Assembly: GCA_039818825.1 (NCBI GenBank)
Contig: JBCBTD010000002.1
Location: 104,412-168,411, forward strand
Reading direction: 5' to 3'
DNA: 64,000 nucleotides
DNA from: JBCBTD01 sp039818825
GTDB taxonomy: Bacteria; Pseudomonadota; Alphaproteobacteria; Geminicoccales; Geminicoccaceae
In this document: positions 27,085 to 35,672 of the stretch, in pieces
Numbering within the stretch: the first letter of the stretch is position 1
Layout of the letters: each line of letters begins with the position of its first letter
The notes under the pieces: generated by a model
Seen by the model: the letters and a program-made list of their open reading frames with translations, nothing else
Databases searched by the model: none
What the model was told of the DNA's origin: nothing
Position numbers and translations under genes: made by a program

Positions 27085-27891
27085 TTAGACGGCCGCATCC
27101 GTCGCTGTAACCCGAAAGCCGCCCGGCAAGCTGCGCATTGTCATCCACATTACGGAGTCGAGAATCGACGCGCGCGCTCCGATCGCTCTAGCGAAGTCGA
27201 GGTAGCGACGTTCTAGAGCCTCGTACCGAGTCTGGACACGCCAATGCGGCGGAAAGAGGCCGAGCCCGCGGCCCGCACGAATGATGTGTACGTCGAGTAC
27301 GGAAACGGCATCGCTCTGCCGCCAGTTCCGGACCACCCAAGATGCTGTCTTCGGGCCGACGCCGGGTAGTCCCGTCAGACTGTCGCGCAACTCGCGATCC
27401 GGCACCGAGCGGTCGATCGCACCAACACGCGAGAACGACGCAGCGATGTACCGAGCCTTCTGGCGCGCGAAACGATATCGCACCTCTCGCCGATTGACGC
27501 GGAACGGGGCGCTCAATGCGCGCAAGACCTTTGCCTCGCTGCGCAGAGCGCTTGGGTCCACGCGAAGCATAGACTCCAGCCGATAGTAGGCGGCCAGCCC
27601 TACCTCGGCTTTCGAACCGTAGCCGCCAAGAAGGCATGCAAGAAGCTCTCCCTCAAATGACTTCCCGATGCGGAAGTGATCGGGCTCTTCGATCTCCCAG
27701 ATCCACGCCTGAGATGCCCAATACGCTGGGCTGCCTATGTGCTCGAGGCGTCCCCACCTAAGCTCATCGAAGCCGATCCGAGCCTCAGGAGCCGGGAAGA
27801 GCTGCCGGACGACGACGTCTCCGGAATAGGCGAACGCCTCCTGCGCGACTTGCACCTCAACGCACCCCCCGGTACTGCATGGCAGATGCAT
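27085..27891 (-). CDS. HhH-GPD DNA glycosylase, 8-oxoguanine (OGG)-like
   Basis: 268 residues from ATG 27891; an earlier start at 27987 would overlap the divergent regulator. The helix-hairpin-helix and catalytic region is intact: LTGLPGVGPKTASWVVRNW with the catalytic Lys in GPKTA, followed by VLDVHIIRAG with the conserved Asp. The N-terminal part resembles the OGG/AGOG antiparallel domain. OGG-like proteins with this look are found in type IV CBASS beside QueC-like and TGT-like proteins. Here it is first gene of the operon, 82 bp before the Gly/Ser-rich protein. It may excise or handle a guanine-type base to feed or undo the QueC reaction. Confidence 0.8.
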   Translation of the reverse strand: MHLPCSTGGCVEVQVAQEAFAYSGDVVVRQLFPAPEARIGFDELRWGRLEHIGSPAYWASQAWIWEIEEPDHFRIGKSFEGELLACLLGGYGSKAEVGLAAYYRLESMLRVDPSALRSEAKVLRALSAPFRVNRREVRYRFARQKARYIAASFSRVGAIDRSVPDRELRDSLTGLPGVGPKTASWVVRNWRQSDAVSVLDVHIIRAGRGLGLFPPHWRVQTRYEALERRYLDFARAIGARASILDSVMWMTMRSLPGGFRVTATDAAV

Positions 27892-27917
27892 AGTGCTATG
27901 CAATTTGAGGCACGACA

Positions 27918-28256
27918 ATGCCTGATCTGCTTGTAAGGTTGGAGAGAGTCCGTCGCGCAGAACGGATAAGCCAGGCGAGAATCGCACGTGAGATTGGCGT
28001 CAGTCAGGGGCATCTGAGCAAGGTTCTGCGTGGAAAAGCCACTTTATCTCAGAAGCTTGGCGGCTGCCTCGCTAAATGGATGTCGAACTGGGAAGAGCGG
28101 AGCGGAGCCATGCTGCCCACGCAGAGACGCGTGGCGTTCCTAGTCGAATCGATCCACAGCCAGTGCATTGAACTTATGCATTTGCTCCGAGCTGGGAAGG
28201 CGAACGATGTGGAGCGTTCGAGCGGGGCTGAGACCCCTGGAGGTGATGCTGACTAA
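27918..28256 (+). CDS. XRE-type helix-turn-helix regulator
   Basis: 112 residues. The N-terminus is a Cro/CI-type helix-turn-helix (LERVRRAERISQARIAREIG, then VSQGHLSKVLRGKATLS). The rest is a short helical tail without a known effector domain. A GAGGC ribosome site precedes the ATG. It is divergent from the glycosylase gene with only about 26 bp between start codons, so it probably controls the operon from an overlapping promoter. It could also serve as the antitoxin-like half of a regulatory pair, which is less likely. Confidence 0.8.
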   Translation: MPDLLVRLERVRRAERISQARIAREIGVSQGHLSKVLRGKATLSQKLGGCLAKWMSNWEERSGAMLPTQRRVAFLVESIHSQCIELMHLLRAGKANDVERSSGAETPGGDAD

Positions 28257-28302
28257 GCGTCGGCGCCCGCACTTAACAGCGTTGGCCGTCTCGCCGGGCT
28301 GA

Positions 28303-28623
28303 CTAATGCCTCGGTCTCTTGGAAACGGCATCATGTCGTGTATCGGGAATGCTCCTGGTCACTGCTGCGTTCGCATCAGCCACCACCTCGCCGCAGCGGT
28401 TTAACGCCTTTGGGCCACCCGAGCAGCCTTGGGCGAGCGCGGGTGCATCGACGCCGCTAAGCCAGACCATCGTCCGGGCAACAGCGATGGTGTCGCCATC
28501 GATGATGCGGGCGGTGCCAGTCATCTTGTCGGCCGCGGAAGCCGCGAGCACTTCGAAGACCACCATCGCAGCGACCAATAGCGAAGTACGGCCGTCTTCA
28601 TGACCAGCACGCCGCAACTGCAT
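28303..28623 (-). pseudogene. Truncated thermonuclease (SNase-like) remnant
   Basis: 106 codons. A signal-peptide-like stretch (LLVAAMVVFEVLAASAAD) leads into TGTARIIDGDTIAVA and WLSGVDAPALAQGC, the first half of the staphylococcal nuclease fold. The Arg of the usual RLxGIDAPE motif is replaced by Trp, the Glu is Ala, and the second half of the domain is missing. The protein would not be a working nuclease. It is probably a decayed cargo gene. Confidence 0.6.
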
Positions 28624-28732
28624 CGTCGCTTTTTGTGGCTTCTCAAGCATCGTGGCCAATGGCTCCGTCACTCCGCGACAGGGACCACGCGAGGGGGCGC
28701 TTGCCCATAGGCAAACTCCTAGGAGTCACGGC

Positions 28733-29017
28733 ATGGACCACGGCCAGCTCGCCGGACGCGCTCTCACCCAGCGCGACGCGATGAACCTCACCGGCTCCGA
28801 CTCGGCGAGGGCCCTCAGTCGGCTGATGACCCGAGGCGTGTTCCCTCGTCCGACGCATCCCGCATCGACGCGACAAGATCCCAAATGGGATAGCAAAGCC
28901 GTGCGCGCCGCTGGTTACGACGTGCCCGAGATCATCGTCGGCCCGGTCGAGCGCATCGTCGGCGAGGACCCGCGTGTCATCCTGGAGCGGCGCGTGAGGG
29001 AAAGGGAGACCAGATGA
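28733..29017 (+). CDS. Hypothetical island protein, 94 residues
   Basis: Begins MDHGQLAGRALTQRDAMNL after an AGGAGT ribosome site eight bases upstream. The middle (SDSARALSRLMTRGVFPRP) has the look of a short helical DNA-binding or adaptor module. The C-terminus is VGPVERIVGEDPRVILERR. No family is recognised. It lies between a nuclease remnant and a convergent hypothetical gene in the island. Confidence 0.5.
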   Translation: MDHGQLAGRALTQRDAMNLTGSDSARALSRLMTRGVFPRPTHPASTRQDPKWDSKAVRAAGYDVPEIIVGPVERIVGEDPRVILERRVRERETR

Positions 29018-29175
29018 AGTTGCAATTCGGCCGGCAGCTTCTGCCGATCGGCTGGCGCCCCGGATACGCGAGGCCCCCCGAACGATAGCCGACATGGCTG
29101 CACGGCATGGAGGTCCAACACTCGTCTGGGCAGGAGACGCCTAGCGCACCACACTGGACCCACCCGAGGCACGCC

Positions 29176-29697
29176 TCAACGATCGTCGACCCACCCCTCG
29201 GCTTCTGCCCCGACCGAGGGGGTGGGGGTCGAAAACGCGCGGCCGGCCCCCGCCGCCCCTTCGACCTCGCAATTTTTTTCCTGGAATGCTTCGGGGTCGG
29301 ACTTGGCTTCGCGCGCCAATGCCTCAACCGTTTCCATGGTCCCCTCGACGCCCAACAGCTCGAGGGGAACGTTGATGAAGCGTCGCCCGTCCCGCGCTCG
29401 GATGATCGAGAAATGGGGTGCTGCGTCTTCTCCGGGCGCAGTTCCCGAGTTGCTCGCTGGCGCGGAGCCTGCCTCCACCGGCGTGCGGTCTTCGGTTTGT
29501 ACGGCGCGCAGCAGATCGTCGGCCAACGACCGAAGCGTCGAGGCGGAGCCCATGACCGCTTCGTCGAGTTTGCCAGTGAGGCCTTCGGTTGCCGCTTGGT
29601 GCAGGAATGCGGCCTGCGCAAGCAACTGGATACGCGCCTCCGCCATCACATTCGTCGCACAAGGCGTCGCGCTCGCAGTAATCTCTCGGATAGCCAT
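29176..29697 (-). CDS. Hypothetical island protein, 173 residues
   Basis: Starts at ATG 29697 five bases after GGAGG. The N-terminal half is helical and Ala-rich (MAEARIQLLAQAAFLHQAAT, LDEAVMGSASTLRSLADDLL). A small strand-rich segment follows (FSIIRARDGRRFINVPLELL), then a Pro/Gly-rich tail. Nothing identifies its function. It is divergent from the ribbon-helix-helix gene at 29833, and the 135 bp between them probably hold promoters for both. Confidence 0.55.
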   Translation of the reverse strand: MAIREITASATPCATNVMAEARIQLLAQAAFLHQAATEGLTGKLDEAVMGSASTLRSLADDLLRAVQTEDRTPVEAGSAPASNSGTAPGEDAAPHFSIIRARDGRRFINVPLELLGVEGTMETVEALAREAKSDPEAFQEKNCEVEGAAGAGRAFSTPTPSVGAEAEGWVDDR

Positions 29698-29832
29698 AGC
29701 GACCTCCACGGGATCGTTGTGGTTAGGCCCGAGCTAGGAGCTGCAACTCCAGCTTGGGCCGCGCTGATGTAGTACATGCGGTGACACAACGCAACCTTGG
29801 GTGTCCCTCGCCCGTGTGCTAGGCCTCGGGAC

Positions 29833-30012
29833 ATGCAACCGGCACGAAAATCTTCGACGATCCAAGTCCGCATGGATGCCGATCAGGTGTCCGCAATCGA
29901 CGAGTGGCGCCGCGTTCAACCGGACATCCCTGGCCGGTCCGAAGCGATCCGGCGTTTGGTCGATCTCGGGCTTAGGGCGTCGCCGCGGACCACGGGGCAT
30001 GCGTCGGGATGA
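29833..30012 (+). CDS. Ribbon-helix-helix DNA-binding protein
   Basis: 59 residues. STIQVRMDADQVSAIDEWRR gives the antiparallel strand and first helix, and GRSEAIRRLVDLGLRA the second helix of the Arc/MetJ/CopG fold. It is short enough to be a copy-control or antitoxin-type repressor. No toxin gene is adjacent. Its place 600 bp from the replication genes suggests regulation of the island. Confidence 0.7.
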   Translation: MQPARKSSTIQVRMDADQVSAIDEWRRVQPDIPGRSEAIRRLVDLGLRASPRTTGHASG

Positions 30013-30609
30013 TCTTCCGCGCGCTGGCATGAGAGTAGTCCGGTGGGCCGATTTCGGGCTCCCACGTCGCCGGCAAAAGGAACTCCGAGCGCCGCGCTCT
30101 AAGTAGCGCCCTTGATCGAACGCCAGGGAAGCACGTCGGGAACGTCCATCCCCCGACATCACACGGCGCAAATCGGAGGCATCCTCAAGCCCAACGTCGC
30201 GTCAACCCGCCGCGACGCGAGCCGGCTTGGCGGATCGCAAGGAGGTGTTGGCGGGTTACAGCGCTACAAATGCGCGGCGTTGGGGCGTCGGGAGGATGTC
30301 GCACAGGCCGCCAACGTCGCATTCGTTCTGTTCAGCATGCCAGACGCGCCGGCCCAGCTTGCGCCGACTGCTATTGCTCGAACGGTGGGTCGGTTAACAG
30401 GCCTTCCGCTAGGCGGTATGGCCCAACCACTCCTCGCCTGTGCAGCACGGTTGGGCGTGGCCGGCTACTGTCGGGTGCGGTGTGCGGCGGGGTGGTCCCT
30501 ACTATAGAGGGACCACCACCCCGCCGCACCGCACAGCGTTCCTGCGGCGGGGTGCAGCAAGGTTGCTGCGGGACGGTCAACGAACCTTGCTGCGGGCTAG
30601 GCAGAGCTC
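30013..30609. other. 597-bp repeat-rich region, possible replication origin
   Basis: No gene is supported; an overlapping frame at 30112-30507 has no recognisable features. The segment holds GCCCAACC / GGTTGGGC arms (30421-30456), a 60-bp imperfect palindrome (30475-30534), three copies of TGCGGCGGGGT (30483, 30543, and inverted at 30518) and a GCAGCAA / TTGCTGC hairpin near 30554, then a second CTTGCTGCGGG. It lies beside the RepA helicase gene, so an origin is plausible. A complex terminator is the alternative. Confidence 0.45.
30475..30534. repeat. 60-bp imperfect palindrome
   Basis: The left arm has GTGCGG, then TGCGGCGGGGTGG and TCCCT. The right arm has AGGGACCACC, then ACCCCGCCGCA and CCGCAC. 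The arms match except for two small insertions, and an ACTATAG loop separates them. It would form a long stable hairpin or cruciform. The shared 11-bp unit also occurs as a direct repeat 60 bp downstream. Confidence 0.7.
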
Positions 30610-31791
30610 CTACTCGCGTGCCGCCCGCGACCAGTCCGCAGGTGCAACACCCTTCTTCCAGCGTCGATCGTTGCCCTTCCAGAGCTTCTTCGCGGGGTTG
30701 ATCCGTCCCTCGTCGATCCCGGCGTTCAGCGCCGCGGCGAGCTCGGCTTTGGTGAAGTCGCCGGCCAACCCTTCTGAGAACACCACCTTGGGCGCATAGT
30801 TTGCCGCGTTTGGGCTCGGCGACGTGGTGGTGTGCCTACCGAGCAGCGTACGCAACCCATCAACCAGCTTCTGCAGCGCTTCCCGATGGCGCATCTGTCG
30901 CTGGAGCTTTTCGCCCTCGGTCTCCTGCGCAGCCATGTCGGGGCGAAAGGCCCCTCGATACCAAGCGAGACGGTACGTTGCCGGCTGCCCGTAGTTCGCC
31001 TTCTCGCGTCTGAGCTCGGAGTAGGTCGTCGCGTTGCCTTCCTTATCTTTCACGCGCTTGAGGTGGGCGAGAAGGCGGGGACGGTTCCGCCACGCGGTCG
31101 AGCCAGAGTAGGTCGCGTCCGACTTCGGCGGATGTCCGAGCAGCAGAACGGCGCCGCCGATCTCGTGAGCCAGACCGGCAAGTATCCCCAAGAACCAGCC
31201 AACCTGGGCCCGATCGTTCTCGTTGCCGCCATAGAGCGTGCCGGCGTTGTCGAGTACGACCAGCCGGGCCTGCTCTCTTACCACTCGGTCGTGCAGCATT
31301 TCCCATTCTGCGGTCAGCCTACCGGCACCGCCGTTGGCCGGCGGGAACGTGCAGAGCAGCGTGTCGCGTCCTACTCCAGAGATGCAAGTGAGCGTGCCGT
31401 CCCAGTCGAGCGGTTTTCGCCCTATAGCAGCGGCGATGTCATGCTCCCGGCGCGCAATCTCGTCGGGGTCGTCCTCACTGAGGTAGCAGAGTGCATTGGA
31501 CTGCTCGGTCTCAAAGCCGAGCCAACGCTCTCCCAAAGCGACCGAAGCGGCGAGTTGAAGAGCGAGCAGCGTTTTCCCGTCCGCCCCGGCTCCGAACAGT
31601 GTTCCGAGGTGACCGCATGGCAGCCAGTCCTTGACCAGCCACGGACGATCGGGTGGTCTCTGACGTCGGCGTCCCTCGTCGACGACCTCGAACCGCGGTG
31701 GCATAGCTTCGGCGGCCGCGAACCCAGGGCGATCGGCGAGAACCTGCGCGGTGACGTCCTCAATCCCCTGCGGTGGCATGTCATGCCGCAT
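30610..31791 (-). CDS. RepA-type AAA replicative helicase
   Basis: 393 residues. Walker A GAGADGKT near 64-71 and Walker B LVVLDNAGTL match the AAA_25/RepA family of hexameric helicases known from RSF1010-like plasmids and integrated satellites. LLGHPPKSDATYSGSTAWRN carries the family's sensor region. A C-terminal part is lysine-rich. It begins inside the primase stop region and follows an AAGAAGG ribosome site, so the two form a replication operon. It suggests the element can replicate when excised. Confidence 0.85.
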   Translation of the reverse strand: MRHDMPPQGIEDVTAQVLADRPGFAAAEAMPPRFEVVDEGRRRQRPPDRPWLVKDWLPCGHLGTLFGAGADGKTLLALQLAASVALGERWLGFETEQSNALCYLSEDDPDEIARREHDIAAAIGRKPLDWDGTLTCISGVGRDTLLCTFPPANGGAGRLTAEWEMLHDRVVREQARLVVLDNAGTLYGGNENDRAQVGWFLGILAGLAHEIGGAVLLLGHPPKSDATYSGSTAWRNRPRLLAHLKRVKDKEGNATTYSELRREKANYGQPATYRLAWYRGAFRPDMAAQETEGEKLQRQMRHREALQKLVDGLRTLLGRHTTTSPSPNAANYAPKVVFSEGLAGDFTKAELAAALNAGIDEGRINPAKKLWKGNDRRWKKGVAPADWSRAARE

Positions 31792-32704
31792 CGCGGGCCT
31801 TCTTCAGAGTATCGCAGGCGTCGTCGCCTAGCGTGGCTGCGCGCCAGATGCGGACGGCAAGACCTCGGTCGCGGAACATCGCAGCCGATTCCATTGCCGC
31901 CTTCAGACCCGGCCCGTCGTGGTCAGCGAAGATCGTTGCGCTGCGCGCCCAGCTCGGTGGCTTCAACTTGGGCATGTTGCCGGCGCTGATCGCCGCCCAG
32001 ACCGGAAAGCCTGCGAGTTGCGTAGCTGCCAGGGCGCTCTCGACGCCCTCGGCGATGCCCCACCGGCGCGTATCGTCGTGCCAGGCCGACAGCATTACTG
32101 CGTTGCCCGCCACCGGTCCGAGCGAGAGTTTGAGCTTCTTGCCATCTCGCCCGCGACGAGGCGTGCCATCGGTTTGAAGGAAGATCCGATGCACGCCGAC
32201 GACGAGCGTCGTGCGGCGATCATTGATGGCGGCCAGCAGCGCCCCCTTGCCTTCGTGCCAGCGCAACGTCTCGGGCCACCCAGGTGGGTCGGTCAGCAGG
32301 TATGCCGGATCGAGACCCCGGCTGCGGAGGTACGCCTCGCCGGGCGTGTCGTCGATCCAGGGCACCGCTTCGCGCCAGAGCTCCTTCGCCTCGGGGCTCC
32401 GATCGCCCCGCGGTAGCTCCGGCTCCGGGGGCGGTGCCGCGTCGCTGCGGGGCCTACACGCCGGTGGCGCCATGTCCTCGCGCGTGACGATCCCCTGGTC
32501 AGCCAGCGCGGAGAGCACGTCGCGGGCATCGCAGCCGGCATAGCAGTGCACGACCGCTTGGCCTTTCTGTCCGACTTTCAGGCCCAAGGACGGGCTCCGG
32601 TCGTCGTGGGCGGGACAACGTGCCGTCGACCGGCCATCGCCTCCGAGCGCGCGTGACGCAGCGGCCAAGGGCATGGTGAAGCGCCACATCCCCAAGTCCG
32701 TCAT
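31781..32704 (-). CDS. CHC2 zinc-finger / Toprim primase
   Basis: 307 residues from ATG 32704, which overlaps the upstream stop by ATGA. The N-terminus has a CHC2-like zinc motif (ARCPAHDDRSPSLG, then HCYAGCDARDVL). The C-terminal half is a Toprim domain with the Glu in WGIAEGVESALAA and the Asp pair in ATIFADHDGPG. This is the P4/phage-plasmid type of primase. It overlaps repA by 11 bases. Confidence 0.87.
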   Translation of the reverse strand: MTDLGMWRFTMPLAAASRALGGDGRSTARCPAHDDRSPSLGLKVGQKGQAVVHCYAGCDARDVLSALADQGIVTREDMAPPACRPRSDAAPPPEPELPRGDRSPEAKELWREAVPWIDDTPGEAYLRSRGLDPAYLLTDPPGWPETLRWHEGKGALLAAINDRRTTLVVGVHRIFLQTDGTPRRGRDGKKLKLSLGPVAGNAVMLSAWHDDTRRWGIAEGVESALAATQLAGFPVWAAISAGNMPKLKPPSWARSATIFADHDGPGLKAAMESAAMFRDRGLAVRIWRAATLGDDACDTLKKARDAA

Positions 32705-33006
32705 GGCGAGCTTCCCGACGGGAGGTGCCCCGCCGCGACCAATCCAGCGACGACGGTTTCGGAAAACGCGTCGCGCTGGCTCTTGGTGGCGAAGCTGACG
32801 ACCGGGTCGTACTCGATCCGACCGCCAGCGCCGCGGACGGGCTTCTGGTCGCGATCGAGGCGGGGCTTGCCGGGCGGGTTGGCCCAACGCCGGCCGTCCT
32901 TCTCGAAGATGCCGACGCCGTGGAGGACGAGGCCGCCATCGAGTTCGACTTCTGCGAAGCCAAGGAGGCTGCCACGGCCGATCGAGCGGTAGCTGTGGAT
33001 GTTCAT
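32701..33006 (-). CDS. SpoVG-like small island protein
   Basis: 101 residues. A GFAEVELDGGLVLHGVGIFE strand pattern followed by DGRRWANPPGKP resembles SpoVG-like proteins that occur in phages and mobile elements ahead of replication genes. The assignment is weak because no catalytic site exists to check. The start at 33006 lacks a good ribosome site. It is translationally coupled to the primase. Confidence 0.55.
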   Translation of the reverse strand: MNIHSYRSIGRGSLLGFAEVELDGGLVLHGVGIFEKDGRRWANPPGKPRLDRDQKPVRGAGGRIEYDPVVSFATKSQRDAFSETVVAGLVAAGHLPSGSSP

Positions 33007-33102
33007 CTGTTCGCCCGCGGGCTTGCGGACCAACGAGGGATGCGGCAGAACGCGTGTGCATCATCGACGCTCGCGCCGGCCCTCGTGGTCGGCGTTAGCG
33101 TT

Positions 33103-33303
33103 TCAGGCGGCCCGCAGGCCGTCTCTATATGCGCGCACTTCATCTAGCCGAAGCAACCGGCGTCGCCCGAGCTTGTAGCTCGGAAGTGTACCGTCCTTGA
33201 TCAGTCGCTTGATGTGCTTGTCAGTGACACCAAGGAAGCGCGCCGTGTCCGACACACTCACATTCTGATCGGGCCAAGGTTCGAAAGGGACAGTGTCGGC
33301 CAT
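33103..33303 (-). CDS. Excisionase-family / AlpA-like DNA-binding protein
   Basis: 66 residues with a winged helix-turn-helix of the excisionase type (VSVSDTARFLGVTDKHIKRL, then GTLPSYKLGRRRLLRLDEV). A strong GGAGG lies five bases before the ATG. Proteins of this type act as recombination directionality factors or as activators of the integrase and replication genes. Its place one gene inside the integrase fits excision control. Confidence 0.85.
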   Translation of the reverse strand: MADTVPFEPWPDQNVSVSDTARFLGVTDKHIKRLIKDGTLPSYKLGRRRLLRLDEVRAYRDGLRAA

Positions 33304-33368
33304 AGGGGCCTCCGTTGACTGAAGGTCCCGTCCTATTGGTCACACGGCCGCAGGTTGCGGTAGGTGGG

Positions 33369-34262
33369 TTATAAGGGGTGCCTGCTTCGCACCTGTCGCC
33401 GACGCTGTCGCCGTTTGAAGCGGAACCGGATTTGTATTCTTCGTCGTGCTTTGCGTATTCGCACACGCTCCGCTAGATCGGCTCTTGCTCTTTTGATTTG
33501 AGTTGAAGTCAATCTATGCCAATTAAAACTTCTATCAATTGATCCATTCCTACTTCTCTTCTTTTCCCTAATAGACAAATATTGACAAGCCGCCTGGGTA
33601 AGTGACTGATGATAACCAGGCATAACTTCCTCAAGCGAGCCGATTATTAAGCTCGCGCCGCCTGTCGGATCTGCCTTGTCACCGTAGCGCATCTCCCAGT
33701 CGCGAACCGTTTCAGGTGTCACGTCGAACAGATCGCCGACTTCGCTCCTTAGTTCCGTCAGCGATGGCACCTCACCAGTCACCATACGAAGTGCCTTTAC
33801 ATACGTGGCAGCAACCAACTCTGGTGGCGTGTCGACACGGTGACGACGACCAGTCACCGTAATGCGAAGCATCGTCCCTAGCGGTCCCTCGTCTGGGAAT
33901 TCGATGGTCACGGCCGGGTGCGGCTTTGTCGGGGGGATGCCGGACAGGGCGTTTTCTAGAGCTACCTCCGCCTCCTCCGCTGCACGGCGGGTGAGGCCGT
34001 CCACCGCGTTCTTCCTCCACAGGACCTCACTGGGTGCCGCTGCGAACTGCTGGAGGCGACGAACGACCTGCTGCAAACGCCGCTTCTTCTTCAAAGCAGC
34101 GGGACCGCTTCTCACTGCAGTCCTCAGCCCTTCGGCTGCGTGTCGAGCGTCCGAGCGCGACAGGGAGTCGACCATCCTCCGCTTCCTGCCGTTCCGTTCC
34201 TGCGCTGAAGCAAAGGATTCCAACTGTTCTGCGATGTGCTCCCAATAGACAGGCTCCTCCAT
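33369..34262 (-). CDS. Hypothetical island protein with basic C-terminus
   Basis: About 297 residues from ATG 34262; a longer frame exists but overlaps the integrase end. The centre reads MLRITVTGRRHRVDTPPELV and FDVTPETVRDWEMRYGDKAD, the latter like a small helix-turn-helix. The last 40 residues are extremely Arg/Lys-rich, suggesting nucleic-acid binding. The 3' third (33480-33600) is markedly AT-rich. No family is recognised. It sits between integrase and excisionase. Confidence 0.6.
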   Translation of the reverse strand: MEEPVYWEHIAEQLESFASAQERNGRKRRMVDSLSRSDARHAAEGLRTAVRSGPAALKKKRRLQQVVRRLQQFAAAPSEVLWRKNAVDGLTRRAAEEAEVALENALSGIPPTKPHPAVTIEFPDEGPLGTMLRITVTGRRHRVDTPPELVAATYVKALRMVTGEVPSLTELRSEVGDLFDVTPETVRDWEMRYGDKADPTGGASLIIGSLEEVMPGYHQSLTQAACQYLSIREKKRSRNGSIDRSFNWHRLTSTQIKRARADLAERVRIRKARRRIQIRFRFKRRQRRRQVRSRHPL

Positions 34263-34312
34263 GGCGGTTCGGTCGCTGCCATGGTCGGTCGCGTGTCGCC
34301 GCCGGGTACGGG

Positions 34313-35545
34313 TCACGTCGCCACCCGAAGCCCGCGATCCTGCGCTGCCGCGGCAAGAACAGCCGACGCCCAACGTTCCGCCACATCAACGCGGTCACGC
34401 CAATGCTCGGCTCGATTGTAAATGCCGGCGATGCCGCTCTTGGTGCCGCTGACATGGTTCAGCGCGGCTTCGATCACCTCCGTCGAAACGTCGAGGTCCT
34501 CTGCCCATCGCGTCGCCACGCTGCGGCGAATGTCGTGCAACGTCCAATCCGTGAAGCCGACTGCTTCCGCGAGCTTGGCCTTGTTGCGGCCATAGGGCTG
34601 CGCATGCAGAAGGCGCGCGTCGGCCGGTGTGCCCTCCGCTTCCGGCTGGCGCTGAGCCGCCGCTTTCAGGATGCGCTGCGCTGGTTGGGACAAAGGCACC
34701 TTGTGCGCGCGCCGGTTCTTGCTCCGCTCCGCCGGGATGCTCAGGACGGCCGCCTTGAGGTCCACTTCGGGAGACGAGACGTCCGCGACCTCCGAACGGC
34801 GACAGCCGGTCAGGATCAGCAGGCGGACGAGGTCACCGAAGTCGCCACTCGCGATGTTCCAGAGCTTCCCGAGTTCGGTCAGGCTGAGCACTCTCGCCCG
34901 GGCCTGCTCCGGTCTCGGGTCAGTCAGCGCAACGGGGTTCGCGGGGCACTTGCGGCGTTTCATGCCCAGGTTGAAGGCGGCTCCAAGCACCGATCGACAG
35001 CGGTTCGACGCCACCTGCCCGCTGGTCTCTGCGATGTCGTCGAGGAGTGCTTGAATCACGTCGGCATCGACGTCTGCGACCGGCAATGCATGGATCGGCG
35101 CGGCGTGCTGCGTCATGTGCCGCCGGGTTTCGGCGAACGTCCGCTGGCGCTGCCGCTTCTCGGCTTCCGCGAGATACCACGTCGCGAGCTTGCCGAAAGT
35201 CTCGCCCCGGCGTTTGGCGTCGGCGCGCTGGCGGGCGATCGCAGCCGCCTTGTCGGCGTTCGCCTTTGCGATTGGATCGCGCCCCTTCCGGACCGCCAAC
35301 AGCCACTCGCTTGCCGTGACGGCGGCCTCGTCCAGGCTGACGATGGACGGGTCTCCGAGGCTCTTCCGCCGCGTCCGGCCGCCGACGTCGTACTGCACGA
35401 CCCAGGCCGGCGACCGTCCAGGGCGACGCCGAAGGTAGAAGCCGCGGCCGAACGGCGTGAACGTCTCCCGCACGACTGGTTCCGCCAGGAGGCGCGCAAG
35501 ATCCAGGCGGCTGGGGGAAGGTTGGGGGAACGGTTTTGCAGACAC
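34313..35545 (-). CDS. Tyrosine recombinase (P4-type integrase) of the tRNA-Pro island
   Basis: 410 residues. An N-terminal arm-binding domain (GRGFYLRRRPGRSPAWVVQY) of the P4-integrase type is followed by a core SAM-like domain and a complete catalytic set: Arg in TGCRRSEV, His and Arg in HDIRRSVAT, the later His in LNHVSG and the Tyr in GIYNR. It is transcribed away from attR, 128 bp from the right repeat. It should catalyse integration at tRNA-Pro. Confidence 0.93.
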   Translation of the reverse strand: MSAKPFPQPSPSRLDLARLLAEPVVRETFTPFGRGFYLRRRPGRSPAWVVQYDVGGRTRRKSLGDPSIVSLDEAAVTASEWLLAVRKGRDPIAKANADKAAAIARQRADAKRRGETFGKLATWYLAEAEKRQRQRTFAETRRHMTQHAAPIHALPVADVDADVIQALLDDIAETSGQVASNRCRSVLGAAFNLGMKRRKCPANPVALTDPRPEQARARVLSLTELGKLWNIASGDFGDLVRLLILTGCRRSEVADVSSPEVDLKAAVLSIPAERSKNRRAHKVPLSQPAQRILKAAAQRQPEAEGTPADARLLHAQPYGRNKAKLAEAVGFTDWTLHDIRRSVATRWAEDLDVSTEVIEAALNHVSGTKSGIAGIYNRAEHWRDRVDVAERWASAVLAAAAQDRGLRVAT

Positions 35546-35672
35546 TCGCGGTTCCCTGCGTTCACCAAATGACTGAGGGTCACATGACCCCGTAAGCCTT
35601 TCATATAAAGGTGTCTAGAGGGAACACGCAGAACCGAGGGGGTTTGGGGAAGACTTGGAGAGGGCCGTCAAA

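Noticed and set aside
24166..28256. Type IV CBASS
   Set aside because: QueC-like and OGG-like proteins match, but no CD-NTase, TGT-like protein or effector is found here.
30112..30507. 131-codon frame in the repeat region
   Set aside because: No ribosome site, no motif, and it runs through the palindrome.
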